DNA of 64,000 nucleotides from Rhizobium sp. BK316 (GTDB lineage: Bacteria; Pseudomonadota; Alphaproteobacteria; Rhizobiales; Rhizobiaceae): positions 285,309 through 349,308 of the forward strand of contig NZ_JACHZR010000001.1 in assembly GCF_014193695.1 (NCBI RefSeq), in the 5' to 3' direction. The position numbers and the translations under genes were made by a program. The notes beneath the pieces were generated by a model. The model was given only the letters and a program-made list of their open reading frames with translations, was not told where the DNA came from and ran no database searches. Positions 56,848-64,000 of this stretch are shown in pieces. The number at the start of each line of letters is the position of its first letter. Position 1 is the stretch's first letter.

Positions 56848-58002
56848 TCAGTAAGCGTGGCTGTTCTTGTCGGTGACGCTCTTCTCGTCGACCTTGCCCC
56901 ACAGCACCTTGTAGACCCAGGCGGTGTAGGCAAAGATGATCGGCAGGAAGATGATCGTGGCCACCAGCATGATGAATAGCGTCAGGTGGCTGGACGACGC
57001 ATCCCAGACCGTCAGGCTCGCCCTTGGATCGAGCGACGAGGGTAGGATGAACGGGAACATCGAAAGACCGACCGTCGAGATGATGCCTGTTATCGCGAGG
57101 TCGCTGAAGAGCAGAGTTGCGACCTCGCGGCGGACCCGCATGGCAAGGAATGCCGCGCCTGCGCCCAGGAAGCCGAGGATCGGTGCTGCAATCATCCAGG
57201 GATAGGTGTGGTAATTGGCAAGCCATGCACCGCCTTCCGGCGTCACGGTTTTCAAAAGCGGGTTCGACGGGCCGATCGGGTTGATATCGCTGGTGATGCG
57301 ATAACCGCCGACACCCATCCAGAGAAACAGGCCGCCGAGCGCGAAGAGCACGATGACGGCGAGCGCCGCGATACTGCCGTAGCGACGACTGCGCTCGGCA
57401 ACCGGTCCCGTTGCCTTCAGCATCAGCCATGCGCCGCCGTGCATCACGAGCATGGCGACGGAGAGCAGGCCGCAGAGCAGGGCATAGGGGTTCAGAAGCG
57501 CGAAGAATGAGCCTTCATAGAAGATGCGCATGTCGTTCGCGAAGCGGAAGGGCACGCCCTGCAGCACATTGCCGACGGCAACGCCGAAGATCAGCGACGG
57601 CACGAAACCGCCGACGAAGAGTGCCCAGTCCCAATTGCTGCGCCACCGAGGGCTCTCGCGCTTGGAGCGGTATTTGAAAGCGACCGGGCGCAGGATGAGC
57701 GCAAGCAGAATTGCGAACATCGCCAGATAAAAGCCCGAGAAGGAGACCGCATAGAGCGGCGGCCAGGCGGCGAAGATGGCGCCGCCGCCTAGGATGAGCC
57801 ACACTTGGTTGCCTTCCCAGGTGGCGCCGATCGTATTGATAGCGATACGGCGTTCCGCATCGTTCTTGGCAACGAAGGGCAGGAGCGCACCGACGCCAAG
57901 GTCGAAGCCGTCGGTGGTGGCGAAGGCTATCAGGAGCACGCCGAGCAGCACCCACCAGATGATGCGCAGGGTTTCATAATCGATAAGTTCGTGAAGGATC
58001 AT
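56848..58002 (-). CDS. cydB: Cytochrome bd quinol oxidase subunit II (CydB)
   Basis: A 384-residue membrane protein with about 8-9 helices. It starts MILHELIDYETLRIIWWVLL and has TDGFDLGVGALLPFVAKND, NTIGATWEGNQVWLILGGGA and FWGNLP-like region (CydB family signatures). It starts 6 bases after the cydA stop. It is a structural subunit of the high-affinity bd oxidase, paired with CydA. Confidence 0.95.
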   Translation of the reverse strand: MILHELIDYETLRIIWWVLLGVLLIAFATTDGFDLGVGALLPFVAKNDAERRIAINTIGATWEGNQVWLILGGGAIFAAWPPLYAVSFSGFYLAMFAILLALILRPVAFKYRSKRESPRWRSNWDWALFVGGFVPSLIFGVAVGNVLQGVPFRFANDMRIFYEGSFFALLNPYALLCGLLSVAMLVMHGGAWLMLKATGPVAERSRRYGSIAALAVIVLFALGGLFLWMGVGGYRITSDINPIGPSNPLLKTVTPEGGAWLANYHTYPWMIAAPILGFLGAGAAFLAMRVRREVATLLFSDLAITGIISTVGLSMFPFILPSSLDPRASLTVWDASSSHLTLFIMLVATIIFLPIIFAYTAWVYKVLWGKVDEKSVTDKNSHAY

Positions 58003-58008
58003 GACGGT

Positions 58009-59589
58009 TCACTCCGCGGCTGGAACGAGGGTTTCGGAAACAAGCTTTGCTTCCGGCTCGTGGTCCGGTTCCGGTCCTTGCTGGATTGCCTTCAGCATCA
58101 GCTTCATCTCGATGATGATCAGCGTTGTGTAGAGTACGGCAAAGCCGCAGATCGTCAGCAGCACCGTGCTGGCGCCGAGGCTGGAGACGGCGACGGCCGT
58201 CGGCAGCACGCCTTCGATCACCCAGGGCTGACGGCCGAACTCGGCAACGATCCAGCCGAGTTCGATCGCCACCCACGGCAGCGGGATGGCAAATACCGCG
58301 ATGCGCAGGAGCAGCGGATATTTGTCCAAATGCCGGCGGGCCGACAGCCAGAAGAAGGTTGCCGTCAGCACGATGAAGAACATGCCGAGGCCGACCATGA
58401 TACGGAACGACCAGAAGAGCGTCGGCACATGCGGGATGGTGTCGCGTGCGGCCTGAGCGATCTGTTCGTCGGTTGCCTGACGCGGATCGTCGACATAGCG
58501 CTTCAAGAGCAGGGCATAGCCGAGATCGTGGCCGAGATCCTCGAAGGAGCTGCGGACTTCCTGGGCAACCTGATCCTGGGCAGGCGCGGACCGGATCTGC
58601 ATCAGCGCGTCATAGGCCTTGATGCCGTCGCGAATGCGGGTTTCTGCCTGCTGTTCCAGCTGATCGATACCAGGGATTTCCGTCGTCAGCGAGCGGGTGC
58701 CGATGAGGCCCATGACCCAGGGGATATGGACGGCGAAATGTGTTTCGCGCGCTTCCTGATCCGGGAAACCGAAGGCGGTGAAGGCGGCCGGAGCCGGCTC
58801 CGTCTTCCACATGGCTTCGATTGCGGCGAGCTTCATCTTCTGGTTTTCGGTGGCGAGATAACCGCTTTCGTCACCGAGAACGACCACCGACAGGGCCGAG
58901 GCGAGGCCGAAGGAGGCGGCAACCGTCATCGAGCGTTTGGCAAGTTCGACGTGCCGGCCCTTGAGCAGGTACCAGGCAGAAACGCCAAGCACGAAAATCG
59001 AGGCACAGACATAACCCGCCGAAACCGTGTGGACGAACTTCGCCTGGGCGACGGGGTTGAAGACCACGTCGAAGAAGCTTGTTATCTCCATACGCATCGT
59101 CTGCGGATTGAGCGCCGAACCGACAGGGTTCTGCATCCAGCCATTGGCGACAAGGATCCAGAGCGCCGAGAAATTCGACCCAAGGGCCACCGCCCAGGTG
59201 GCGGCCAGATGGCCGACCTTCGACAGCTTGTCCCAGCCGAAGAAGAATAGGCCGACGAAAGTCGCTTCGAGGAAGAAGGCCATCAGGCCTTCGATCGCCA
59301 GCGGCGCACCGAAGATGTCGCCGACATAATAGCTGTAATAGCTCCAGTTCATGCCGAACTGGAATTCCATGACGATGCCGGTCGCGACGCCGATGGCAAA
59401 ATTGATGCCGAAGAGCGTGCCCCAGAATTTCGTCATCTGTCGCCAGATCTGGCGACCGGTCATGACATAGGTCGTTTCCATGATGGCAAGCAGCACGGAA
59501 AGGCCGAGCGTCAGGGGCACGAACAGGAAGTGATAAAGCGCGGTCAGCGCGAATTGGAAGCGCGATAGCGCTACGATGTCTAGTTCCAT
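58009..59589 (-). CDS. cydA: Cytochrome bd quinol oxidase subunit I (CydA)
   Basis: A 526-residue haem-bearing subunit. From the ATG at 59589 the start is MELDIVALSRFQFALTALYH, matching E. coli CydA; the longer upstream frame reads across the palindrome and is rejected. Conserved segments are TKFWGTLFGINFAIGVATG, EFQFGMNWSYYSYYVGDIFG, and a long Q-loop ending in GRQPWVIEGVLPT, which marks the long-Q-loop bd-I type. It would use ubiquinol. It follows cydC, with a 22-bp palindrome in the 77-base gap. Confidence 0.96.
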   Translation of the reverse strand: MELDIVALSRFQFALTALYHFLFVPLTLGLSVLLAIMETTYVMTGRQIWRQMTKFWGTLFGINFAIGVATGIVMEFQFGMNWSYYSYYVGDIFGAPLAIEGLMAFFLEATFVGLFFFGWDKLSKVGHLAATWAVALGSNFSALWILVANGWMQNPVGSALNPQTMRMEITSFFDVVFNPVAQAKFVHTVSAGYVCASIFVLGVSAWYLLKGRHVELAKRSMTVAASFGLASALSVVVLGDESGYLATENQKMKLAAIEAMWKTEPAPAAFTAFGFPDQEARETHFAVHIPWVMGLIGTRSLTTEIPGIDQLEQQAETRIRDGIKAYDALMQIRSAPAQDQVAQEVRSSFEDLGHDLGYALLLKRYVDDPRQATDEQIAQAARDTIPHVPTLFWSFRIMVGLGMFFIVLTATFFWLSARRHLDKYPLLLRIAVFAIPLPWVAIELGWIVAEFGRQPWVIEGVLPTAVAVSSLGASTVLLTICGFAVLYTTLIIIEMKLMLKAIQQGPEPDHEPEAKLVSETLVPAAE

Positions 59590-59628
59590 TGTCTTTCTCC
59601 CACGGTCCCACGGGGTATCAAGAGTTTC

Positions 59629-59650
59629 TGCATGGCCGGCCGGCCATGCA
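59629..59650. repeat. 22-bp perfect palindrome between cydC and cydA
   Basis: The sequence is its own reverse complement: left arm TGCATGGCCGG (59629-59639) and right arm CCGGCCATGCA (59640-59650), with no loop. It lies 16 bases after the cydC stop and 39 bases before the cydA ATG. As RNA it would form a GC-rich hairpin, possibly a processing or stability signal that lets cydABX be expressed above cydDC. Confidence 0.75.
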
Positions 59651-59666
59651 GGGCATGCCTGTTCGC

Positions 59667-61358
59667 TCAATCCGGCCGAAGCCGGTCGAGCGCCTTTTCG
59701 AACGCCGCCTCTCCACGGCGCGAAACCTCTGTGATGCGGCCGTCCTCGATGACGACAATGCGGTCTGCGAGTGCCGCTTCACGGCGGATATGCGTGGCGA
59801 TGACAAGCGCGCGGCCTTCGGCTCTTAGCGCGAGGCGATGGAGCACGTCACGCGCGGTGCGACCGTCGAGCCCCTCGGTCGGCTCGTCGAGCAGCCAGAG
59901 CGGCGTATCGCGCAGGAAGAGACGTGCGAGCGCCAGCCGGCGTGACTGGCCGCCGGAAAGCCCCATGCCGCCTTCGCCGAGCGGCGTATCGAGACCTGAT
60001 GGCAACGCGTCGACATCGGCAAGCAGGCCGGCAGCGGCGAGCGCGCCGCGCAACTGATCGTCATCGGCATCGGCTGCCGCGAGCAGCAGGTTGCCGCGCA
60101 GCGTATCCTGGAAAAGCTCGGTCCGCTGGGTGAGCAAGGTTGTATCCAGTGCTGCGGCCACGCCGGCTGCCGGCGGCAATTCGCCTGAAAGCAGCGAGAG
60201 CAGGGTCGATTTGCCGGCGCCGCTGCTGCCGACCACGGCGATGTGCTCGCCGCGGCGCAACTCGAGCGTCACGTTGCGCAATGCTGACCGTGTCGCCCCG
60301 TCATGTGCGACGGTGATATCCTGGAGCGCGAAGGCAAGCTCATGGGCCGGAGCTTTAGGCGTGAGGTCTGCTTTGACGGCCGAAAGCCGTGGCGCGATGC
60401 GTTTGGACGCCAGCATCGTCCTGCCGAATTCCAGGGCGCCGCGGCGCAGTGCGGCGAAAGGTTCGGTCGCGGCAAATGCGACGAGCACGCCGAGCGCGGC
60501 AATAGGCGCGGTGATCGCGCCGGTCCGCATCAGCATGGCCACGATCAGCAGAGACGCGACCAGCAGGGCGGTGGAGAAAAGGCCAAAGCCGAAGGTCACG
60601 CCGCTCTCGATGCGGTTCAACCGGTCGTCGGCCTTTGCAGTATAGGCGTCAGCAGCGGCGATGGCCTGCTGCTGTGCGGCAAGTCGGTTCGCCATGAGAA
60701 GATCGGTCTGGCCGGCGACGAGATCGATGGCCCGGGACCGGATGGTTTCAATGCCGTAAGCGCGGCGGCGCGCGTACTTCAACGCCAGCCGGCCGGCAGC
60801 GAGCGGCAGGCCAAGCCCCACTAAAACGAGACAAAGGCCGAAGAGCAGGCCGAACAGCGGATGCATCAGCCCGAGCGTGACGCTGGCAACGAGTGCCGCG
60901 CCGACTGCCACGGCTGCCGGCACGAGAACGCGAAGATAGAGTGAATCCAGCGCATCGATATCGGCCGTCAGGCGGAAAAGCAGCCGGGCTGGCCGGTCGA
61001 GAAGCGCGCGTGCTGCGCCGGCGGCGGCCCAGCCGCGGAACAGACGTTCGCGAAGGGCAGCAAGCACAGCAAGCGTTGCATTGTGAGTAGTCAGCCGTTC
61101 GCCATAACGCGCCGCGGTGCGCAGGATCGCAAGGAAACGAATGCTGGCCGATGGTGCAAAGACGTCAAAGGTCGCGGCAACGGTTGCCGAAAGACCTGCA
61201 AGGGCGGTCGCGGTGATGAACCAACCTGAAAGGCCGAGCAGCGCAATGCCAGCCGTGACGGTCGCAGCCGACAATGCGGCGCCAAGCAGCAGCTCTTTGC
61301 GGCGTGTCTGCATGAAAAGACACAAGACCGGTTTGATATCGGTGAAGAAAGAGGTCAT
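59667..61358 (-). CDS. cydC: Thiol reductant exporter subunit CydC (ABC type)
   Basis: A 563-residue ABC half-transporter. The N-terminal six-helix membrane domain (about 15-310) is followed by the ATPase with Walker A GSSGAGKST, signature LSGGQSRRLALARL and DEPTEGLDG, and H-loop ATHIRR. CydDC exports cysteine/glutathione to the periplasm, needed for bd oxidase assembly. Its ATG overlaps the cydD stop (ATGA). Confidence 0.93.
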   Translation of the reverse strand: MTSFFTDIKPVLCLFMQTRRKELLLGAALSAATVTAGIALLGLSGWFITATALAGLSATVAATFDVFAPSASIRFLAILRTAARYGERLTTHNATLAVLAALRERLFRGWAAAGAARALLDRPARLLFRLTADIDALDSLYLRVLVPAAVAVGAALVASVTLGLMHPLFGLLFGLCLVLVGLGLPLAAGRLALKYARRRAYGIETIRSRAIDLVAGQTDLLMANRLAAQQQAIAAADAYTAKADDRLNRIESGVTFGFGLFSTALLVASLLIVAMLMRTGAITAPIAALGVLVAFAATEPFAALRRGALEFGRTMLASKRIAPRLSAVKADLTPKAPAHELAFALQDITVAHDGATRSALRNVTLELRRGEHIAVVGSSGAGKSTLLSLLSGELPPAAGVAAALDTTLLTQRTELFQDTLRGNLLLAAADADDDQLRGALAAAGLLADVDALPSGLDTPLGEGGMGLSGGQSRRLALARLFLRDTPLWLLDEPTEGLDGRTARDVLHRLALRAEGRALVIATHIRREAALADRIVVIEDGRITEVSRRGEAAFEKALDRLRPD

Positions 61359-63061
61359 TCGGCAGCCTCCTGAACACGATCCGCATCAAGGCGGATGGCG
61401 CGGTGCATGCGTGCTGCAAGCAGCGGATCGTGTGTCGCGACGATCAGCGTGCGCCCTTTTGCGAGCGCGAGCAGGCTCTCGGTGATCTCGGCCGCCGTCT
61501 GAGCATCGAGATGGGCGGTCGGCTCGTCGGCAAGGATGATGCGGATATTGGGATCGCAGGCAGCCCGCGCGATAGCGAGCCGCAGCGCCTCGCCGCCCGA
61601 AAGACCGATGCCGGCCTCGCCGAGCGGGCGATGGCCATAGGCCTGCGCGACACTGCCAAGCTTTGCGAGATCGAGTGCCTTGGAGACGTCTGTCTTTTTG
61701 ATGTCGGGTCTGCCGAGCGCAATATTGCCGGCAATGGTGCCCGCGAAAATGTGCGGCTTCTGACCGATCCAGGCCATCTTGCCGCGACCCTCGTTCGCGC
61801 CGCCGATCAGAACCCGGCCTTCATTGCAGGGCGCCAGGCCGGCGATCAGCGACATGAGGGTCGACTTGCCGGTACCACTGGCGCCGAGCAGTGCCACGTG
61901 TTCGCCGGCGGCGATACCGAGGTTGAATGTGTCGAAGATCGGTACGTGCTCAGGTCTATAGCGGAAGCCGACATTTTCCAGGCGTATATCGAAGGCTTCT
62001 GAAACGGCGGTAACCTGGGCATTCTGCTGATCGGGAAGCACCAAGCCCCCGGCGGCTAGCCCATCCAGCGCCTTCAGCACAGCCTGGCCCGAGGCGCGGT
62101 CATGCCAGACGGCCGAGAGTTCACGCAATGGCTCGAAGAAGGCAGGTGCGAGCAGCAATACGAACAGGCCCTGCGAAAGGTCGAGACCGCCGGACCAGGC
62201 GCCGAACCGGATTTCGCCGAGCAGGCTGAAGCCGACATAGACGGCGGTCATCGCCACGCCGAGCGCCGAGAAGAGTTCGAGTACGGCCGAGGACAGGAAG
62301 GCGATCTTCAGCACGGCCATGGTGCGCGTGCGCAGTGATTCTGCCTCCGCGCGAAGCCGGAGCGCGGTGGCATCGACCGCATCGAGCGAGCGGATCGTTG
62401 CAAGCCCGCGCAGGCGATCGAGCAGGAAAGCGTTGAGGCCGCCCGTTGCGACAAGCTGCTTTTCGCTCGCAGCCTGCGCCCGCCAGCCAATCAGCGCCAT
62501 GAAGATCGGAATGAGCGGCGCTGCAAACAACAGGACGAGCGCAGCGATCCAGGAGATCGGAAAGATGCAGACGAGGATGACGAGCGGTACGAGGCTCGCC
62601 TTCATCCGCGCCGGCTGGAAACGGGAGAGATAGGGCACGATCAGCTCGGCCTGTTCGCCGAGTACGCTGGCGGCCTCGCCGGATGCAGGGCGGCCCGCAT
62701 TAACTGGCGAAAGACGGGCAAGCAGCCCTACTGCGGCGACGCGCTTTTTACTGAGTTCGGCTCGTGCTGCGCGGAAGGCAAGGCGGCCGCCAGCCGCATC
62801 GAGACAGCTTTTGACGACGCCGAGCAGCAATACCAAGACCGCTGGCCAGAGGATATCGGCAAGGCCGCCGCCATCGGCGAGCCGACCGACGGACCATGCA
62901 AGCAGACCTGCTTGCGGAATCCAGAGCGTGGCTGCGAATGCCTGTAACATTGCGGCGCTGCGCAGACGGCTTCTGGTCCCGCTCGGCTTGTGCGCCGCGG
63001 CCTCGCGGGCGGGCGCCCCCGCCGTCTGCCGGTCTCTCGCGTCGAAGAAAGCACTGCTCAT
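61355..63061 (-). CDS. cydD: Thiol reductant exporter subunit CydD (ABC type)
   Basis: A 568-residue ABC half-transporter from the ATG at 63061 (MSSAFFDARDRQ...). The membrane domain includes FIPI/LRGLATIRSLDAVDATA, and the ATPase has Walker A GASGTGKST, signature LSGGEALRLAIARA, DEPTAHLD and H-loop ATHDP. It forms the heterodimer with CydC. It starts 4 bases after the stop of the regulator gene, so the operon is regulator-cydD-cydC-cydA-cydB-cydX. Confidence 0.93.
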   Translation of the reverse strand: MSSAFFDARDRQTAGAPAREAAAHKPSGTRSRLRSAAMLQAFAATLWIPQAGLLAWSVGRLADGGGLADILWPAVLVLLLGVVKSCLDAAGGRLAFRAARAELSKKRVAAVGLLARLSPVNAGRPASGEAASVLGEQAELIVPYLSRFQPARMKASLVPLVILVCIFPISWIAALVLLFAAPLIPIFMALIGWRAQAASEKQLVATGGLNAFLLDRLRGLATIRSLDAVDATALRLRAEAESLRTRTMAVLKIAFLSSAVLELFSALGVAMTAVYVGFSLLGEIRFGAWSGGLDLSQGLFVLLLAPAFFEPLRELSAVWHDRASGQAVLKALDGLAAGGLVLPDQQNAQVTAVSEAFDIRLENVGFRYRPEHVPIFDTFNLGIAAGEHVALLGASGTGKSTLMSLIAGLAPCNEGRVLIGGANEGRGKMAWIGQKPHIFAGTIAGNIALGRPDIKKTDVSKALDLAKLGSVAQAYGHRPLGEAGIGLSGGEALRLAIARAACDPNIRIILADEPTAHLDAQTAAEITESLLALAKGRTLIVATHDPLLAARMHRAIRLDADRVQEAAE

Positions 63062-63065
63062 GGCG

Positions 63066-63641
63066 CTAGCTCTTGCTGGCAGAATTGGGACGGCGGCGGC
63101 CAAGCGAAACGACCTTGTCCTTGGCCTCCAGAAGTTTGGTCACCTTCGCACCTAACGAGAGTAACGTTGCAAGTCTTTCTGTTTCAAGTTGTTTTACGTC
63201 TTCATACCAGTGCGTCAGCTGTTCGATGAGCGTATGCATCTCGCTCATGCGCTCCTGCGCATGGCGTTCGGCCTCGCTTGCCGGGCGCTGCATCAGGATC
63301 TCGCGCAGCATCGACAGCGTCGGATCGACCTCGCGCTTCTTGCGCTCTTCGGCAAGCGTTCTGAGGATCAGCCAGACATCGTCGGGTGTTGTGAAGAAGT
63401 CGCGCCGGTCATCCGGCTTGTGGCGCAGCAGCACCAGGTTCCAAGCCTGCAGTTCGCGCAGACTCATGGAGACGTTCGAGCGTGATATTCCGAGTGCATC
63501 GACGATCTCTTCGGCGCAAAGCGGCGAGGGCGAGACGTAAAGCAAGGCATAGATCTGGCCGACCGTGCGGTTGATTCCCCAGCGGGAGCCCATTTCACCG
63601 AAGTGCAGAACGAAGGACTGAACGAGAGGTGGAAGGTTCAT
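63066..63641 (-). CDS. GbsR/MarR-type transcriptional regulator of the cyd operon
   Basis: A 191-residue regulator from the ATG at 63641 (MNLPPLVQSFV...). It has a winged helix: GINRTVGQIYALLYVSPSPL, then CAEEIVDALGISRSNVSMSL with the recognition helix SRSNVSMSLRELQ (about 60-72). The GbsR-like wing LVLLRHKPDDRRDFFTTPDD is followed by long C-terminal helices, predicted coiled coil around EMHTLIEQLTHWYEDVKQLE. It is the first gene of the cyd operon. The 26-bp palindrome 19 bases upstream is the probable operator, suggesting autoregulation. Confidence 0.88.
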   Translation of the reverse strand: MNLPPLVQSFVLHFGEMGSRWGINRTVGQIYALLYVSPSPLCAEEIVDALGISRSNVSMSLRELQAWNLVLLRHKPDDRRDFFTTPDDVWLILRTLAEERKKREVDPTLSMLREILMQRPASEAERHAQERMSEMHTLIEQLTHWYEDVKQLETERLATLLSLGAKVTKLLEAKDKVVSLGRRRPNSASKS

Positions 63642-63660
63642 TGTCGTTTCCGTTGCGTCT

Positions 63661-63686
63661 GTGATTTCAGAAATTTCTGAAATCAC
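63661..63686. promoter_or_regulatory. 26-bp perfect palindromic operator upstream of the cyd regulator
   Basis: GTGATTTCAGAAA (63661-63673) is followed directly by its reverse complement TTTCTGAAATCAC (63674-63686). It sits 19 bases upstream of the regulator ATG. On the minus strand a possible -10 TATAGT (63690-63685) overlaps its upstream edge, with a weak -35 TTGCGG (63714-63709) 18 bases away, so a bound regulator would block the promoter. Confidence 0.85.
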
Positions 63687-63795
63687 TATACAGACTTTCG
63701 CATTTGTGCCGCAATTGCGCAGGCAGGGCTGCGGCAATTTGGATGCATGCTTCGATGGTCCGCCTTTTTAGTAGACGGACACCGCACGCCTGGAA

Positions 63796-63809
63796 TTGAT
63801 TTAAGTCAA
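63796..63809 (-). promoter_or_regulatory. FixK/FnrN-type box upstream of the cyd operon
   Basis: TTGATTTAAGTCAA fits the FNR/FixK consensus TTGA[T/C]-N4-[G/A]TCAA. If it acts as a class II activator site centred at -41.5, transcription toward cyd would start near 63761, and a TACTAA at 63773-63768 is suitably placed as -10. The box lies between the terminator of the gene on the right and the cyd regulator gene, so cyd is its only plausible target. Confidence 0.75.
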
Positions 63810-63822
63810 ATTTCGTAAAGAC

Positions 63823-63858
63823 AAAACGCCCGGCAGACGAGCATCTGCCGGGCGTTTT
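63823..63858 (-). terminator. Rho-independent terminator of the gene at the right edge
   Basis: A perfect 15-bp stem AAAACGCCCGGCAGA (63823-63837) and TCTGCCGGGCGTTTT (63844-63858), loop CGAGCA, with the U-run inside the arm on the minus-strand transcript. It lies 35 bases past the stop of the partial gene and insulates the cyd promoter. Confidence 0.93.
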
Positions 63859-63892
63859 ATCTCGGATAAATTAGTGGAAAGGGGCGCGAGCC

Positions 63893-64000
63893 TCAGATCA
63901 GGCCGGTCAGGATGCCGATGCCGGCAACGGCAGCAAGGCTGCCTGCGGTGCGAGTGACGAAGGCGCCCTGACGCTCGCCGAAGCGGGCAATCAGAAAACC
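63893..64000 (-). CDS. C-terminus of a small membrane protein (possibly HupE/UreJ family), partial
   Basis: Only the last 35 residues are in the window: GFLIARFGERQGAFVTRTAG, then SLAAVAGIGILTGLI. They look like the end of a polytopic membrane protein, with an Arg-rich loop followed by a final Gly/Ala-rich helix. This resembles HupE/UreJ nickel-transporter/accessory proteins, but the fragment is too short to be sure. The stop at 63895-63893 is followed by a strong terminator. Confidence 0.45.
   Translation of the reverse strand, partial: GFLIARFGERQGAFVTRTAGSLAAVAGIGILTGLI

Noticed and set aside
57805..59250. Open frame of 481 codons on the plus strand
   Set aside because: Antisense to cydB/cydA; low-complexity His/Arg/Asp-rich translation typical of antisense frames in GC-rich genes.

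Overview
The window looks like an accessory stretch (chromosome, chromid or megaplasmid) of a Rhizobium-like alphaproteobacterium. It is GC-rich with strong third-position bias and dense in ABC transporters. It carries a bhbA-type methylmalonyl-CoA mutase, a FixK/FnrN-type box, and an intergenic repeat I recognise as common in Rhizobium genomes. There are no rRNA, tRNA, phage, IS or CRISPR features, and no essential housekeeping genes.

Layout. 1-3667: a dipeptide/oligosaccharide-type ABC importer (two permeases, two ATPases; the first gene is cut by the window edge). 3725-5746: an FMN-dependent alpha-hydroxy-acid dehydrogenase and a spermidine-synthase-like protein, both minus strand. 5890-8275: thiMED thiamine salvage operon behind a TPP riboswitch. 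8445-9968: alpha-ketoglutarate-semialdehyde-type dehydrogenase. 10235-15792: ugpBAEC glycerol-3-phosphate importer, followed in the same operon by an endonuclease/exonuclease/phosphatase-fold protein; a Pho-box-like site precedes ugpB.

16166-32138 is a branched-chain acyl-CoA catabolic block. A minus-strand operon (ivd-mccB-mccA-maoC-citE) takes isovaleryl-CoA onward, with a MaoC hydratase and a CitE-like lyase in place of the usual enoyl-CoA hydratase and HMG-CoA lyase. A plus-strand operon (SDR, thiolase, acyl-CoA dehydrogenase, bkdA1-bkdA2-bkdB-lpdV) encodes the branched-chain keto acid dehydrogenase and is divergent from an AraC regulator. Between the two lies a Phd/YefM antitoxin gene with a frameshifted PemK/MazF-like toxin.

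32157-40180: a LacI regulator with two near-identical 16-bp operators controls an enolase-superfamily dehydratase and a second family-5 ABC importer. 40311-42392: an XRE regulator and an Fsr-type MFS exporter. 42553-50341: a probable organosulfur uptake and use region (MsuE-like FMN reductase, MetQNI, DszA/NtaA-type monooxygenase, TauABC). A 105-bp repeat with 8-bp terminal inverted repeats supplies the stop codons of two convergent genes here.

50442-56648: methylmalonyl-CoA mutase, an FAH-family protein, two Gfo/Idh/MocA oxidoreductases and a VOC protein. 56713-63858: a cytochrome bd operon (regulator-cydD-cydC-cydA-cydB-cydX) with a 40-residue cydX, a FixK/FnrN box and a 26-bp perfect palindrome in its promoter. 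The last 108 bases hold the C-terminus of a small membrane protein.

No wholly unknown system stands out. The most useful leads are the variant leucine route, the phosphodiesterase-like gene in the ugp operon, the two-layer control of the cyd operon, the broken toxin gene and the stop-donating repeat.
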